From Xanthomonas sp. Leaf131 (GTDB taxonomy: Bacteria; Pseudomonadota; Gammaproteobacteria; Xanthomonadales; Xanthomonadaceae): a stretch of 64,000 nucleotides of DNA. Positions within the stretch are counted from its first letter, which is position 1. Each line of letters starts with the position of its first letter. The stretch lies in NCBI RefSeq assembly GCF_001423495.1, contig NZ_LMOG01000003.1:1-64000 (forward strand), given 5' to 3'. The notes beneath the pieces were generated by a model. The model searched no databases, was not told the DNA's origin, and saw nothing but the letters and a program-made list of their open reading frames with translations. The translations under genes were made by a program, and so were the position numbers. This document shows positions 27,429 to 37,220 of this stretch, piece by piece.

Positions 27429-28049
27429 ATGGCCGAAGTCGATACACCTCAGGAGCTGGACCTGGAACTGGTCCGGCGTGTGCAGCGCGGCGAAAGCGCA
27501 GCGTTCGATGTGCTGGTGCGCAAGTATCAGCACCGCATCGTTGCGTTGATCGGGCGCTACATCGCCGATTGGAGCGAATGTCAGGACGTGGCCCAGGATA
27601 CGTTTGTGCGCGCCTACCGCGCGATCAACAATTTCCGTGGCGATTCGCAGTTCTATACATGGTTGCACCGCATTGCCGTGAACACTGCCAAGAACCATCT
27701 GGTTGCGCACAACCGCCGTCCGCCCACCGACGACATCGAGATCAGCGATGCCGAGCAATTCGATGGGGCGACCCGCTTGCGCGACACCGACACCCCGGAG
27801 CGCGAATTGATGCGACAGGAGCTGGAACAAACGGTGATGCGTGCGGTCCAAGCCTTGCCGGAAGAACTCCGGTCGGCCATCACCCTGCGCGAGGTGGACG
27901 GGCTGAGCTACGACGAAATCGCGCGAAAAATGGATTGCCCGATCGGAACGGTGCGCTCGCGCATCTTCCGGGCGCGCGAGGCCATCGACATCGAGCTACG
28001 GCCTCTGCTGGAGACCGAAAGCGCTACCCGTGAGCGACACCGCGTATGA
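27429..28049 (+). CDS. rpoE: RNA polymerase ECF sigma factor RpoE
   Basis: A 206-residue extracytoplasmic-function sigma factor for envelope stress. Region 2 is visible in YQHRIVALIGRYIADWSECQ and DVAQDTFVRAYRAINNFRGD, with YTWLHRIAVNTAKN; region 4 in LRSAITLREVDGLSYDEIA and MDCPIGTVRSRIFRAREAI. The ATG at 27429 has AGGAG upstream and lies downstream of a likely RpoE promoter. Its stop overlaps the anti-sigma gene by 4 bases (ATGA), so production of the pair is coupled. Downstream mucD completes the usual stress-sensing set. Confidence 0.94.
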   Translation: MAEVDTPQELDLELVRRVQRGESAAFDVLVRKYQHRIVALIGRYIADWSECQDVAQDTFVRAYRAINNFRGDSQFYTWLHRIAVNTAKNHLVAHNRRPPTDDIEISDAEQFDGATRLRDTDTPERELMRQELEQTVMRAVQALPEELRSAITLREVDGLSYDEIARKMDCPIGTVRSRIFRAREAIDIELRPLLETESATRERHRV

Positions 28050-28927
28050 GCCATACCCCTGCCATGTCCACCACAGACAAGTTCGAGCTTCGTTACCGCC
28101 AGCAGCTGTCCGCGCTGGTGGATGGCGAATTGAACGCTGACGAGTCGCGCTTTTTGTTGCGCCGTCTGGCCCACGACGACGAACTGGCCGGTTGCCACGA
28201 GCGCTGGCAGCTGTGCGGCGATGTGCTGCGCGGCGCCGCCAGCGCACCGGCACCGCTGGATTTTGCCGCGCGCGTGCGCAGCGCCATTGCCGAAGAGCCT
28301 GTTCCACACGCACAGCCATCCACACGTTCCGGGGCGCGCTGGCGTTGGGGCGGCGGCGCGGCGATTGCGGCGTCGGTCGCGGCGATCGCGCTGTTCATGG
28401 CGCGCGAGCGTTTGCCAGAGACGGCGCCGCCTGCTTCCGAGATGCCGGTGTTTGCCTCGGCCGCGCAGATGCCTGCCACTGCGCCGCTGCCTGCAGCACC
28501 GAAAGCGCCGGCGGCACCGGATCCGGCGGCACCCGACGAGGCTGTCGCGCTCGCTGCAGCGGTGCCTGCCGCGGCGCTGGCCTCTGCGCGCCGCGGTGCA
28601 GCCACGCGCAATCAACAGGTGGCGCGTAGTGCCGCTGCCCGCCAGCAGCAGACGCCGGCCCGCATGGTGGCCAGTGCGACGCCAGCACCGACTTCGCCGG
28701 CAGTGAGTCCGGCGGCGCCGTCGAACCCGTTCACGCATTCGGAGACGACGCTGCAAGCACGGCCCTGGCCGCGCGCGGCTCTGTCCGGTGCTGGCGACAG
28801 CCCGCTCAATGCCAGTTTCAGTCAAAGCCGTCAGGGTCCGGCGTTCTATCCGTTCGAGCCTGCGCCGCAAGCGATCGCCAGCCCGGCGCCGAGCCGGCCA
28901 CTGCCGGTGCAACTGCCGCAAGACTGA
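28046..28927 (+). CDS. rseA: Anti-sigma-E factor RseA
   Basis: A 293-residue inner-membrane protein that should hold RpoE inactive. The N-terminal cytoplasmic anti-sigma domain is clear (YRQQLSALVDGELNADESRF, LLRRLAHDDELAGCHERWQL), followed by a membrane segment GGGAAIAASVAAIALFMA at ~95-112. The periplasmic part is long, Ala/Pro-rich and probably flexible, with little similarity to E. coli RseA. It is coupled to rpoE by an ATGA overlap. No rseB gene follows; mucD is next. Confidence 0.88.
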   Translation: MSHTPAMSTTDKFELRYRQQLSALVDGELNADESRFLLRRLAHDDELAGCHERWQLCGDVLRGAASAPAPLDFAARVRSAIAEEPVPHAQPSTRSGARWRWGGGAAIAASVAAIALFMARERLPETAPPASEMPVFASAAQMPATAPLPAAPKAPAAPDPAAPDEAVALAAAVPAAALASARRGAATRNQQVARSAAARQQQTPARMVASATPAPTSPAVSPAAPSNPFTHSETTLQARPWPRAALSGAGDSPLNASFSQSRQGPAFYPFEPAPQAIASPAPSRPLPVQLPQD

Positions 28928-29036
28928 TCCCGTCGCCGACCTTCATCGGTTCGGCGGCCTCCCTTCCGTTATCGTGCCGGATCCCTGCAATGGCAGGGGT
29001 TTGGCCCCCTGTCGCCCTGCCATCGGAGGCAACCTG

Positions 29037-30623
29037 ATGAACCATCGCATCCGCACCCAGATGTTCGGCCTGATCGCCATGACCCTGCCGTTGGCCGCCT
29101 GCGCGCAGCAGCCCGCGCCTGCGGCCAAGGACGCCGCACCGATTGCCGCCAACCGCAGCGCCACGCCGGCGCCGCAGCTGGTGGCCGGCTTGCCGGACTT
29201 CACCAATCTGGTCGAACAGGTCGGCCCGGGCGTGGTCAATATCGAAACCACCATCACCCGCAAGGACGCGATGGCGCGCCAGCGGCGCGGCGGGCCGGGC
29301 GGGCAGGATGGCGGCGCGATGCCGGGCGATGAGCAGATGCCGGAATTCTTCCGGCGCTTCTTTGGGCCGGATTTCCAGATGCCGGGCGGGCCGCGCCAGG
29401 GGCCGGGTGGCCCAGGGCAGGGCGATGACGATGGCGGCATTGCCGGCAAGTCGATGGGCTCGGGCTTCATCATTTCGGCCGACGGCTATGTGCTGACCAA
29501 CCACCACGTGGTCGATGGCGCCAGCGAAGTCACCGTCAAGCTGACCGACCGCCGCGAGTTCAAGGCCAAGGTGGTCGGCAGCGACGAGCAGTTCGATGTG
29601 GCGCTGCTGAAGATCGAGGCCAAGGGCCTGCCGACCGTGCGCCTGGGCGATTCCAATTCGCTCAAGCCGGGCCAGTGGGTGGTGGCGATCGGCTCGCCGT
29701 TCGGGCTGGATCACTCGGTCACCGCCGGTATCGTCAGTGCGACTGGCCGCAGCAACCCGTATGCGGATCAGCGCTACGTGCCCTTCATCCAGACCGACGT
29801 GGCGATCAATCAGGGCAACTCCGGCGGCCCGCTGCTCAACACACGTGGCGAAGTGGTTGGCATCAATTCGCAGATCTTCTCCGCCTCGGGCGGCTACATG
29901 GGCATCAGCTTCGCGATCCCGATCGACCTGGCTTTCAGTGCCGCCGAACAGATCAAGGCCACCGGCCATGTGAGTCGCGGCATGCTGGGTGTGGCAGTCG
30001 GCCCGATCGACTCGCTCAAGGCGCAGGGCCTTAGCCTGCCTGACACGCGCGGCGCGCTGGTCAATGACATTCCCGCCGGCAGCCCGGCCGCCAAGGCCGG
30101 GATCGAAGTGGGCGATGTGATCACCGCCGTCAACGGCAAGCCGATCGAGGCGGCCAGCGATCTGCCGCCGATGATCGGGCTGATGGCGCCGGGCACCAAG
30201 GTCACGCTGGATGTCCTGCGCGACGGCAAGCCGCGCAAGGTGACGGTCACCCTGGCGACGCTGGACAACCCGGCCGGCAACGCTGCGCCGCGCACTGCTG
30301 CCGACGACAGCAAGCCCAGCGCACCGGCCAGTGTGGAATTGCTCGGGCTGCAGCTCGCCGATTTGACCGCCACCGAGCGGAGCCGTCTGGGTCTGGAAGC
30401 AGGCGAGGGCGTGCGCATCGCCTCGGTTACCGGCGCGGCAGCGCGCAGCACCCAGCCGCCGCTGTCGCCGGGCCTGATCATCGCGCGTGTCGGTCGCACC
30501 AAGGTCGGCAGCGTCGCCGACATCAATCGCGCGCTGGCCAACGTCAAGAAGGGCGATGTGGTCATGCTGCTGGTCACCGACGGCAAGGCGACCAGTTATG
30601 TGGCCTTGAAGGCTGGCGGCTGA
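29037..30623 (+). CDS. mucD: DegP/HtrA-family serine protease MucD, lipoprotein form
   Basis: A 528-residue periplasmic quality-control protease. The trypsin-like triad is visible: His157 in TNHHVVDG, Asp187 in FDVALLKI and Ser262 in GNSGGPLLN. Two PDZ domains follow (MLGVAVGPIDSLKAQGL from ~315; a second from ~430). Between the signal and the protease domain is a Gly/Pro-rich Q-linker-like stretch (GGPGGQDGGAMPGDEQ). The start ATG at 29037 gives a signal with a lipobox, LAAC, suggesting lipid anchoring, which is unusual for DegP. It lies downstream of rseA and probably serves the RpoE response. Confidence 0.92.
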   Translation: MNHRIRTQMFGLIAMTLPLAACAQQPAPAAKDAAPIAANRSATPAPQLVAGLPDFTNLVEQVGPGVVNIETTITRKDAMARQRRGGPGGQDGGAMPGDEQMPEFFRRFFGPDFQMPGGPRQGPGGPGQGDDDGGIAGKSMGSGFIISADGYVLTNHHVVDGASEVTVKLTDRREFKAKVVGSDEQFDVALLKIEAKGLPTVRLGDSNSLKPGQWVVAIGSPFGLDHSVTAGIVSATGRSNPYADQRYVPFIQTDVAINQGNSGGPLLNTRGEVVGINSQIFSASGGYMGISFAIPIDLAFSAAEQIKATGHVSRGMLGVAVGPIDSLKAQGLSLPDTRGALVNDIPAGSPAAKAGIEVGDVITAVNGKPIEAASDLPPMIGLMAPGTKVTLDVLRDGKPRKVTVTLATLDNPAGNAAPRTAADDSKPSAPASVELLGLQLADLTATERSRLGLEAGEGVRIASVTGAAARSTQPPLSPGLIIARVGRTKVGSVADINRALANVKKGDVVMLLVTDGKATSYVALKAGG

Positions 30624-30634
30624 CGGAGGGAACG

Positions 30635-30718
30635 GAGAATCGGGAATGGCAAGAGCGGCTCCGCGAGGTGATAGCTCGCCTGGCTTTTCCGATTCCCCAC
30701 TCCCGATTCCCGATTCTC
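30635..30718. repeat. Dispersed GGGAATCGGGAATC-type inverted element, copy 1
   Basis: Arms GAGAATCGGGAAT (30635-30647) and ATTCCCGATTCTC (30706-30718) are perfect complements and enclose a shorter stem. The element sits between mucD and lepA. Related copies occur at 32606-32682 and, degenerate, near 39842-39945. Confidence 0.6.
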
Positions 30719-30788
30719 GGCCCCGCGGGGCCGTGGCGTGCGATAATGCTGCGTTACCCTGACGACGGCACCGCCGGCGCCCACCTCA

Positions 30789-32594
30789 ATGTCCTCTGAT
30801 TCAATGCGGAATATCCGCAACTTCTCCATCATTGCCCACGTCGACCACGGGAAATCCACCCTGGCTGACCGGATCATCCAGCTATGCGGCGGCCTTCAGG
30901 CGCGCGAGATGGAGGCCCAGGTGCTCGACTCCAACCCGATCGAGCGCGAGCGCGGCATCACGATCAAGGCACAGTCGGTGTCCTTGCCCTACACGGCAAA
31001 GGACGGGCAGGTCTACCAGCTGAACTTCATCGACACCCCCGGGCATGTCGACTTCTCTTATGAAGTCAGCCGCTCGCTGGCTGCGTGCGAAGGCGCGCTG
31101 CTGGTGGTGGACGCCGCCCAGGGCGTGGAAGCGCAGTCGGTCGCCAACTGCTACACGGCCGTCGAGCAGGGCCTGGAAGTGGTGCCGGTGCTCAACAAGA
31201 TCGACCTGCCCACCGCCGACATCGAGCGTGCCAAGGCCGAGATCGAAGCGGTGATCGGGATCGATGCAGAAGACGCGGTGGCGGTCAGCGCCAAGACCGG
31301 CTTCAATGTCGATCTGGTGCTGGAAGCGATCGTGCAGCGCATTCCGCCGCCCAAGCCGCGCGACACCGACAAGCTGCAGGCGCTGATCATCGATTCCTGG
31401 TTCGACAACTACCTGGGCGTGGTCTCGCTGGTGCGCGTGATGCAGGGCGAGATCAAGCCGGGCAGCAAGATCCTGGTGATGTCCACCGGCCGCACCCATC
31501 TGGTCGACAAGGTCGGCGTGTTCACGCCCAAGCGCAAGGAATTGCCCGCATTGGGCGCCGGCGAAGTGGGCTGGATCAATGCCTCGATCAAGGACGTGCA
31601 TGGCGCGCCGGTCGGCGACACCCTGACCCTGGCCGCCGACCCGGCGCCGCATGCGCTGCCCGGTTTCCAGGAAATGCAGCCGCGCGTGTTCGCCGGCCTC
31701 TTTCCGGTCGATGCCGAGGATTATCCGGACCTGCGCGAAGCGCTGGACAAGCTGCGTCTGAACGATGCTGCCCTGCGCTTCGAGCCGGAAAGTTCCGAGG
31801 CGATGGGCTTCGGCTTCCGCTGCGGCTTCCTGGGCATGCTGCACATGGAAATCGTGCAGGAGCGTCTGGAGCGCGAGTACAACCTCAATCTGATCTCGAC
31901 CGCGCCAACCGTGGTCTATGAAGTGCTCAAGACCGACGGCAGCGTGATCCCGATGGACAACCCGTCCAAGCTGCCGCCGTTGAACCATGTGGAAGAGATC
32001 CGCGAGCCGATCATTCGCGCCAACATCCTCACCCCGCCCGATTACGTCGGCAACATCATCACCTTGTGCGAAGAAAAGCGCGGCAGCCAGATCGGCATCA
32101 ATTACCTGGGCAGCCAGGTGCAGATCAGCTACGAGTTGCCGATGGCCGAAGTGGTGCTGGATTTCTTCGACAAGCTCAAGTCGGTCTCGCGCGGTTACGC
32201 CTCGCTGGATTATCACTTCCTGCGTTTCGATGCCGGCCCGTTCGTGCGTGTGGACACGCTGATCAATGGCGACAAGGTCGATGCGCTGAGCATCATCGTG
32301 CACCGTAGCTACGCCGATCGGCGTGGCCGCGAGCTGTGCGAAAAGATGAAGGAATTGATCCCCCGGCAGATGTTCGACGTGGCGATTCAAGCCGCCGTCG
32401 GCGCGCAAATCATCTCGCGCTCCACGGTCAAGGCGATGCGCAAGAACGTGTTGGCCAAGTGCTATGGTGGCGACGTTTCGCGCAAGAAAAAGCTGCTGGA
32501 AAAGCAGAAAGAAGGCAAAAAGCGCATGAAGCAGGTCGGCCGCGTGGAGATTCCGCAGGAGGCCTTCCTGGCTGTCCTGCAGATGGATAAGTAG
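30789..32594 (+). CDS. lepA: Elongation factor 4 (LepA) GTPase
   Basis: A 601-residue translational GTPase that acts on stalled or back-translocated ribosomes. The G domain motifs are [12 protein letters not shown] (~17-28), DTPGHVDF, and [12 protein letters not shown]-like domains III and V follow, and the LepA-specific C-terminal domain is marked by [20 protein letters not shown]. The gene lies directly upstream of lepB, separated only by a palindromic repeat, as in most gammaproteobacteria. Confidence 0.97.
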   Translation: MSSDSMRNIRNFSIIAHVDHGKSTLADRIIQLCGGLQAREMEAQVLDSNPIERERGITIKAQSVSLPYTAKDGQVYQLNFIDTPGHVDFSYEVSRSLAACEGALLVVDAAQGVEAQSVANCYTAVEQGLEVVPVLNKIDLPTADIERAKAEIEAVIGIDAEDAVAVSAKTGFNVDLVLEAIVQRIPPPKPRDTDKLQALIIDSWFDNYLGVVSLVRVMQGEIKPGSKILVMSTGRTHLVDKVGVFTPKRKELPALGAGEVGWINASIKDVHGAPVGDTLTLAADPAPHALPGFQEMQPRVFAGLFPVDAEDYPDLREALDKLRLNDAALRFEPESSEAMGFGFRCGFLGMLHMEIVQERLEREYNLNLISTAPTVVYEVLKTDGSVIPMDNPSKLPPLNHVEEIREPIIRANILTPPDYVGNIITLCEEKRGSQIGINYLGSQVQISYELPMAEVVLDFFDKLKSVSRGYASLDYHFLRFDAGPFVRVDTLINGDKVDALSIIVHRSYADRRGRELCEKMKELIPRQMFDVAIQAAVGAQIISRSTVKAMRKNVLAKCYGGDVSRKKKLLEKQKEGKKRMKQVGRVEIPQEAFLAVLQMDK

Positions 32595-32605
32595 CTGGGA
32601 ATGGT

Positions 32606-32682
32606 AAATCGGGAATCGGGAATCGTAAGGGCGCAAGCGCTCCTGCTGTTCCGATTCCCCATTCCCGATTCTCGATTCCCTT
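32606..32682. repeat. Dispersed GGGAATCGGGAATC-type inverted element, copy 2
   Basis: Left arm carries ATCGGGAATCGGGAATCG; right arm carries CGATTCCCCATTCCCGATT, giving an imperfect long hairpin. It fills the gap between lepA and lepB and is related to the copy after mucD. Confidence 0.6.
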
Positions 32683-32698
32683 TCCGAAAGGAACATCA

Positions 32699-33499
32699 AT
32701 GAAATGGTTTGAAATCGCCCTGGTTGTGTTGACGCTGGGCACCGGCTTCATCTGGCTGCTGGACAAGCTGTTCCTGGCCAAGCGCCGCGCTGCGCGTGCC
32801 GGGCTGCTGGACAGCGAGCCGGCGATCATCGACTACTCGCGCGCGTTCTTCCCGGTGCTGGCGGTGGTGCTGATTCTGCGCAGCTTCGTGGCCGAGCCGT
32901 ACAAGATTCCGTCCAGTTCGATGATGCCCAATCTGCTGATCGGCGATTTCATCCTGGTCAACAAGTTTGCTTACGGCTTCCGTCTGCCGATCACCAATAC
33001 CAAGTTCATTCCCACCGGCGAGCCCAAGCGTGGCGATGTGGTGGTGTTCAAGCCGCCGCATGCGCCCGACCAGAACTGGATCAAGCGCGTGGTGGGTTTG
33101 CCCGGCGACAAGATCGGTTTCCACGGCGATACGCTGTACATCAACGGCAAGCCGATGCGTTACACGGTCAAGGGCGAGTACATCGGCAAGGGCAAGGGCG
33201 CCGAGATGACCGGCACCACGCTGCTGGTCGAGGACCTGCCGGGCCGCACGCACACCGTGCTGGAATGGGTCGATCGCAACATGCCGGCCGGGCAGGGCGA
33301 CTGGACCGTGCCGGCCGCCAGCTATTTCGTGATGGGGGATAATCGCGACAATAGCGAAGACAGCCGCTTCTGGACCCAGACGCACTTTCTGCCGGAGGCC
33401 AATCTGCGCGGCAAGGCGTTCCTGATCTGGCTCAATTGTGAAGGGTGGTTCTGCAAGGGGAGTTTCGATCCGTCGCGGATCGGGACCGGAATTCAGTAA
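32699..33499 (+). CDS. lepB: Signal peptidase I
   Basis: A 266-residue inner-membrane protease that removes Sec and Tat signal peptides. An N-terminal membrane segment (FEIALVVLTLGTGFIWLL) and a second near SRAFFPVLAVVLILRSFV precede the catalytic domain. The nucleophile Ser is in PSSSMMPNLLIGDF (~80) and the general-base Lys in NWIKRVVGLPGD (~125); the DNRDNSEDSRFW box is also present. GAAAGGAACATCA provides the ribosome site. It is followed by a small DUF4845 gene and rnc. Confidence 0.96.
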   Translation: MKWFEIALVVLTLGTGFIWLLDKLFLAKRRAARAGLLDSEPAIIDYSRAFFPVLAVVLILRSFVAEPYKIPSSSMMPNLLIGDFILVNKFAYGFRLPITNTKFIPTGEPKRGDVVVFKPPHAPDQNWIKRVVGLPGDKIGFHGDTLYINGKPMRYTVKGEYIGKGKGAEMTGTTLLVEDLPGRTHTVLEWVDRNMPAGQGDWTVPAASYFVMGDNRDNSEDSRFWTQTHFLPEANLRGKAFLIWLNCEGWFCKGSFDPSRIGTGIQ

Positions 33500-33528
33500 T
33501 GCACGCGGGGCGTGCCTGGGGACACACA

Positions 33529-33906
33529 ATGAAGCGCAAGCAAAGCGGTATGACGTTGACGTCGTTCGTGGTGGTGCTGGCGGTAGTGGGGTTTGGCCTG
33601 TATATCGGCATGAAGCTGTTTCCGATGTATCAGGAATATTATTCCGTGCGCACAGCGATGAAGGGGCTGGCCAAAGAGCCCGGCGCCGGCGAGATGGATC
33701 CGTCCAAGTTGCAGGATCTGTTCTTCCGTCGGCTGTACATCAATTACTCGGAAAACGTCAAAAAAGAAGACGTCAAGTTCGAGCGCGTCGAGGGCGGCTG
33801 GCGCATGAAGGTCAACTATGAAGTGCGCCGCGAATTGATCGGCAACTTGGACATTGTCGGCAAATTCGATACGTCGCAGGACATGACCGGACGTGGTGGG
33901 CAATAG
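33529..33906 (+). CDS. DUF4845 small membrane protein
   Basis: A 125-residue protein with one N-terminal membrane helix ([20 protein letters not shown]), which resembles a type-IV pilin-like anchor, and a periplasmic domain containing [13 protein letters not shown] and [16 protein letters not shown]. It matches the DUF4845 family regularly found between lepB and rnc in gammaproteobacteria; its function is not known. ATG at 33529 is chosen because the membrane helix follows at once and GGGGA lies upstream. It overlaps the rnc start by 14 bases. Confidence 0.82.
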   Translation: MKRKQSGMTLTSFVVVLAVVGFGLYIGMKLFPMYQEYYSVRTAMKGLAKEPGAGEMDPSKLQDLFFRRLYINYSENVKKEDVKFERVEGGWRMKVNYEVRRELIGNLDIVGKFDTSQDMTGRGGQ

Positions 33907-34576
33907 AACCTTCCAACGCGGCGATCCGATCGGGCATACATTCGCCGATCCGGCTCTGCTCGCCCAGGCGCTGCGACATCGCAGCGCCGGGACCCCGCAC
34001 AACGAGCGACTGGAATTCCTGGGCGACGGCATCGTCAATCTGCTGATCGCCGAGGCGCTGTATCAGCGCTGGCCCAAGGCCGACGAAGGCGCATTGACCC
34101 GCGCGCGCGCCGAACTCGTACGCGAAGGGGCGCTGGCCGTCATCGGCCGCACGCTGAATCTGGGCGAGCGGCTGACGCTCGGTCCGGGCGAGCTGAAATC
34201 CGGTGGCCACCGGCGCGATTCGATCCTGGCCGATGCGGTCGAAGCGATCGTCGCGGCGATCTATCTGGACTGCGGCTTCGAGCGTTGCCGAGCGGTGGTG
34301 CTGCCCTGGTTCGAGCCCTCGTTGGCCGCACTGCCGGTGGGCAAGGCGGAAAAAGATCCCAAGACCCGGCTGCAGGAATGGCTGCAGGCGCGGCAACTTC
34401 CGTTGCCCAATTACGCGTTGATCAGCGAGAGCGGCGACGAACATGCCAAGCAGTTCCATGTCGCCTGCATTCTCGAGCAGCCCGTTGCCAGCGCGCAGGG
34501 CCAGGGCACCTCGCGCCGTCTCGCCGAGCAACAGGCGGCCACTCTTGTCATCGCACAACTGGATTCAAACACGTGA
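33893..34576 (+). CDS. rnc: Ribonuclease III
   Basis: A 227-residue double-stranded-RNA endonuclease that processes rRNA and some mRNAs. The signature [20 protein letters not shown] (~38-57) carries the catalytic acidic residues, and a second acidic cluster is in [18 protein letters not shown]. The C-terminal double-stranded RNA-binding domain runs from [18 protein letters not shown] to [13 protein letters not shown]. The start is GTG at 33893, inside the previous gene; no better start is available downstream. Its stop overlaps era by 4 bases (GTGA). Confidence 0.95.
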   Translation: MVGNRTFQRGDPIGHTFADPALLAQALRHRSAGTPHNERLEFLGDGIVNLLIAEALYQRWPKADEGALTRARAELVREGALAVIGRTLNLGERLTLGPGELKSGGHRRDSILADAVEAIVAAIYLDCGFERCRAVVLPWFEPSLAALPVGKAEKDPKTRLQEWLQARQLPLPNYALISESGDEHAKQFHVACILEQPVASAQGQGTSRRLAEQQAATLVIAQLDSNT

Positions 34577-35472
34577 GCGAAACCTCTTCCCCCCACCGTA
34601 GCGGCAGCGTTGCCGTGATCGGCCGTCCCAACGTTGGCAAGTCCACCCTGACCAATGCGCTGGTCGGTGCGAAGGTCAGCATCGTGTCCAACCGGCCGCA
34701 GACCACGCGGCATCGCCTGCTGGGCATTGCCACCTTCCCCGAGGGGCAGCTGGCGCTGGTCGACACGCCCGGCTTGCATCGCGAGCAGAAGCGCGCCATG
34801 AACCGGGTGATGAATCGTGCCGCGCGCGGCTCGTTGGAAGGCGTGGATGCCGCAGTGCTGGTGATCGAAGCCGGCCGGTGGGACGAAGAAGATACGCTGG
34901 CCTTCAAGGTCCTGAGTGATTCCAAGGTGCCGGTGGTGCTGGTTGTCAACAAGGTCGACCGGCTCAAGGACAAGACGGCGCTGTTCCCGTTTCTGGCGCA
35001 GGTCAGCGAAGGCCGCACCTTCGCTGCAGTGCATCCGGTGTCGGCGCTCAAGCGCAAGGGTCTGGAAGCGCTGGTCGGCGATCTGCTCAAACTGGTGCCC
35101 GAGGCCGAGGCGATGTTCGGCGAAGACGAGATCACCGACCGCAGCCAGCGCTTTCTGGCCGGCGAACTGGTGCGCGAGCAGTTGATGCGCCAGCTCGGCG
35201 AAGAACTGCCGTATGCCACCACCGTGGAGATCGAGCGCTTCGCCGAAGACGGCGCATTGCTGCGCATCGGTGCGGTGATCTGGGTCGAGCGCGAAGGCCA
35301 GAAGGCGATCGTGATCGGCAAGGGCGGCACCCGCCTGAAGGAAATCGGTGGCAAGGCGCGCTTGCAGATGGAGCGGCTGTTCGGCGCCAAGGTCTTCCTG
35401 GAAACCTGGGTGCGCGTGCGCGAAGGCTGGTCGGACGACGAGGCCGCGTTGAAGGCGTTCGGGTACGAGTAA
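34573..35472 (+). CDS. era: Era GTPase, 16S rRNA maturation factor
   Basis: A 299-residue GTPase that binds 16S rRNA during small-subunit assembly. G1 is [12 protein letters not shown] (~16-27), G3 is DTPG, G4 is NKVD. The C-terminal KH domain includes [23 protein letters not shown] at 34573 overlaps the rnc stop, as commonly seen for rnc-era, so the pair is coupled; reading further upstream would enter rnc. Confidence 0.96.
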   Translation: MSETSSPHRSGSVAVIGRPNVGKSTLTNALVGAKVSIVSNRPQTTRHRLLGIATFPEGQLALVDTPGLHREQKRAMNRVMNRAARGSLEGVDAAVLVIEAGRWDEEDTLAFKVLSDSKVPVVLVVNKVDRLKDKTALFPFLAQVSEGRTFAAVHPVSALKRKGLEALVGDLLKLVPEAEAMFGEDEITDRSQRFLAGELVREQLMRQLGEELPYATTVEIERFAEDGALLRIGAVIWVEREGQKAIVIGKGGTRLKEIGGKARLQMERLFGAKVFLETWVRVREGWSDDEAALKAFGYE

Positions 35473-35499
35473 GGCTGGGACCCGGTCCCGCTTGCCGCC

Positions 35500-36222
35500 A
35501 TGCTGATCGACAACGAACGCGGCTTTGTCCTGCATGTACGGCCCTGGCGCGAGACCAGCCTGCTGGTGGAAGTGCTCACCGAGCAGCAGGGGCGAGTCGG
35601 GTTGCTGGCGCGTGGAGTGCACGCGCCGCGCAAGCAGGCTTTGCGTGCCGCATTGCAGCCCTTCCAACTGATCCAGTTCACGGCGATGCAGCGCGGCGAG
35701 CTTGCGCAACTCCGCCAGGCCGAGGCCTTGGACACTGCGCCGCGTCTGACCGGCGAGACCATGTTGGCCGGCTTCTACATCAGCGAGTTGCTGCTGCGGC
35801 TGGCCCCACGCAACGATCCGGTGCCCGAGCTGTTCGATTGCTATGCGCGGGCGCGGGCGCATCTGGCTTCCAACCTGCCATTGGCCTGGGGGCTGCGCCA
35901 GTTCGAGCGCGATGTACTCGATGGGCTCGGGTTTGCCTTCGATCTGCAACACGACAACGACGGCCAGCCGATCGATCCGGCAGCGCGTTACCGCCTCGAT
36001 CCGCAGGAAGGCGCATTGCGCGTGTTGAGCGAGCGGCTGGCGCAGGACCGGCGTGAGACCGTGACCGGCGCGGCGCTATTGGCGCTGGGCGAAGACGTCA
36101 TGCCGGCGGCCGACGACATGCCGGGGTTGCGCCGCAGCATGCGTGGCGTGCTGCTGCATCACCTGGGCGGACGCGGTCTGAAATCTTGGGAAATGCTTGA
36201 GGATCTGGCGCGTCGTCGCTGA
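35500..36222 (+). CDS. recO: DNA repair protein RecO
   Basis: A 240-residue RecFOR-pathway protein that helps load RecA on gapped DNA. The N-terminal OB-fold is recognisable ([37 protein letters not shown]), followed by a helical C-terminal domain. No zinc-binding cysteines are visible, as in other gammaproteobacterial RecO proteins. It closes the lepA-lepB-rnc-era-recO run and starts 27 bases after era. Confidence 0.93.
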   Translation: MLIDNERGFVLHVRPWRETSLLVEVLTEQQGRVGLLARGVHAPRKQALRAALQPFQLIQFTAMQRGELAQLRQAEALDTAPRLTGETMLAGFYISELLLRLAPRNDPVPELFDCYARARAHLASNLPLAWGLRQFERDVLDGLGFAFDLQHDNDGQPIDPAARYRLDPQEGALRVLSERLAQDRRETVTGAALLALGEDVMPAADDMPGLRRSMRGVLLHHLGGRGLKSWEMLEDLARRR

Positions 36223-36340
36223 GCGGCAAGGCGAGCACGTGCTACGCGGCCGGACACGCCCTGTAATCGAGCCGCGTACGCACTCTCTCAATGCCGGGTC
36301 CTAGCCTGAGCGCAACGCCGCGAAGCGACAGGCGCTCAGC

Positions 36341-37063
36341 TCAGTGCAACAACGCTGCCACCGCCGCATGAAACTGCGTCTGCGCCGTGCTCGATTGCGG
36401 GTCGCCGCGCAGTAAACGCACCGCACCGGCAAGCCGCGCTGCGCCGACGAAGCCGCAACTGGCCTGCAGCCGGTGCAGATGGTTGCGCAGTGCCAGCTCG
36501 TCGCTGATCTGCAGCGCCGAAGCCACCGCGTCGCGCGTGCCGGGCAACTCGGCCAGGAATAATTCGCGCAGCGCGTTCAGGTGATGCTGCTGGCCGTTGA
36601 GCGCGCTGAGTGCGGCCGCTTCGTCCCAATCGCTGGCGGCGATGTCGACCACGCCGACCGGTGCCACGCTGTAGCGGCCACGCGCCAGTCCGCGACGCAC
36701 CGCCTGCAGCAGGCGTTCGGAACTCAGCGGCTTGACCAGCATTTCCAGAAACCCATCGGACTGCAGGCTGCGTTGCATGGTCATCGTGCCGTCGGCGGTG
36801 TGGGCGAGTGCGGGAACGTCGGGATGCAACAGACGCAGTGCGCGCAGCAGGTCGCTGCCGGTGCCATCGGGGAGATTGACGTCGATCAGCCAGAGATCGT
36901 GACGACGTTCGCGGGCGCGGTCGAGCGCCGAAGACAGCGAATCGGCGCAATCCACCTGGGCGGGGAGGTCTTCAAGGACAGCCTGTAGAAACCCGCGGCT
37001 GATCGGGTCGTCTTCCACCAGCAAGAGCCGTGGACGGGGTTCCTGACGTGTCGCCATATTCAT
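36341..37063 (-). CDS. Response regulator fused to an Hpt domain
   Basis: A 240-residue two-domain signalling protein. The receiver domain (~10-125) has Asp61 in LWLIDVNLPDGTG and the conserved Lys111 in MLVKPLS. The C-terminal part (~150-240) is an Hpt module with the phospho-acceptor His197 in HRLQASCGFVGAARL. A strong AAGGAGGCAGC ribosome site precedes the ATG. There is no DNA-binding or enzyme domain, so it may act as a phosphorelay intermediate for an unlinked sensor kinase. It stands alone between recO and the divergent rlmD. Confidence 0.82.
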   Translation of the reverse strand: MNMATRQEPRPRLLLVEDDPISRGFLQAVLEDLPAQVDCADSLSSALDRARERRHDLWLIDVNLPDGTGSDLLRALRLLHPDVPALAHTADGTMTMQRSLQSDGFLEMLVKPLSSERLLQAVRRGLARGRYSVAPVGVVDIAASDWDEAAALSALNGQQHHLNALRELFLAELPGTRDAVASALQISDELALRNHLHRLQASCGFVGAARLAGAVRLLRGDPQSSTAQTQFHAAVAALLH

Positions 37064-37220
37064 GCTGCCTCCTTGTCAGCGATGCCGCGTCGTGACCGCC
37101 GCGCGCAGGCGAAGTTTGCCTGTGTTTGCGGGGCGCGACAATTGGCCAATCGCTTCAAGCGGCCTGCATCGATCGCATCTGCGACAATACGCACCCTTTT
37201 TGCCCGCAGCTTGTCGCCAC

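Noticed and set aside
30882-32699. Long minus-strand frame opposite lepA
   Set aside because: Shadow of lepA; no protein-family content.
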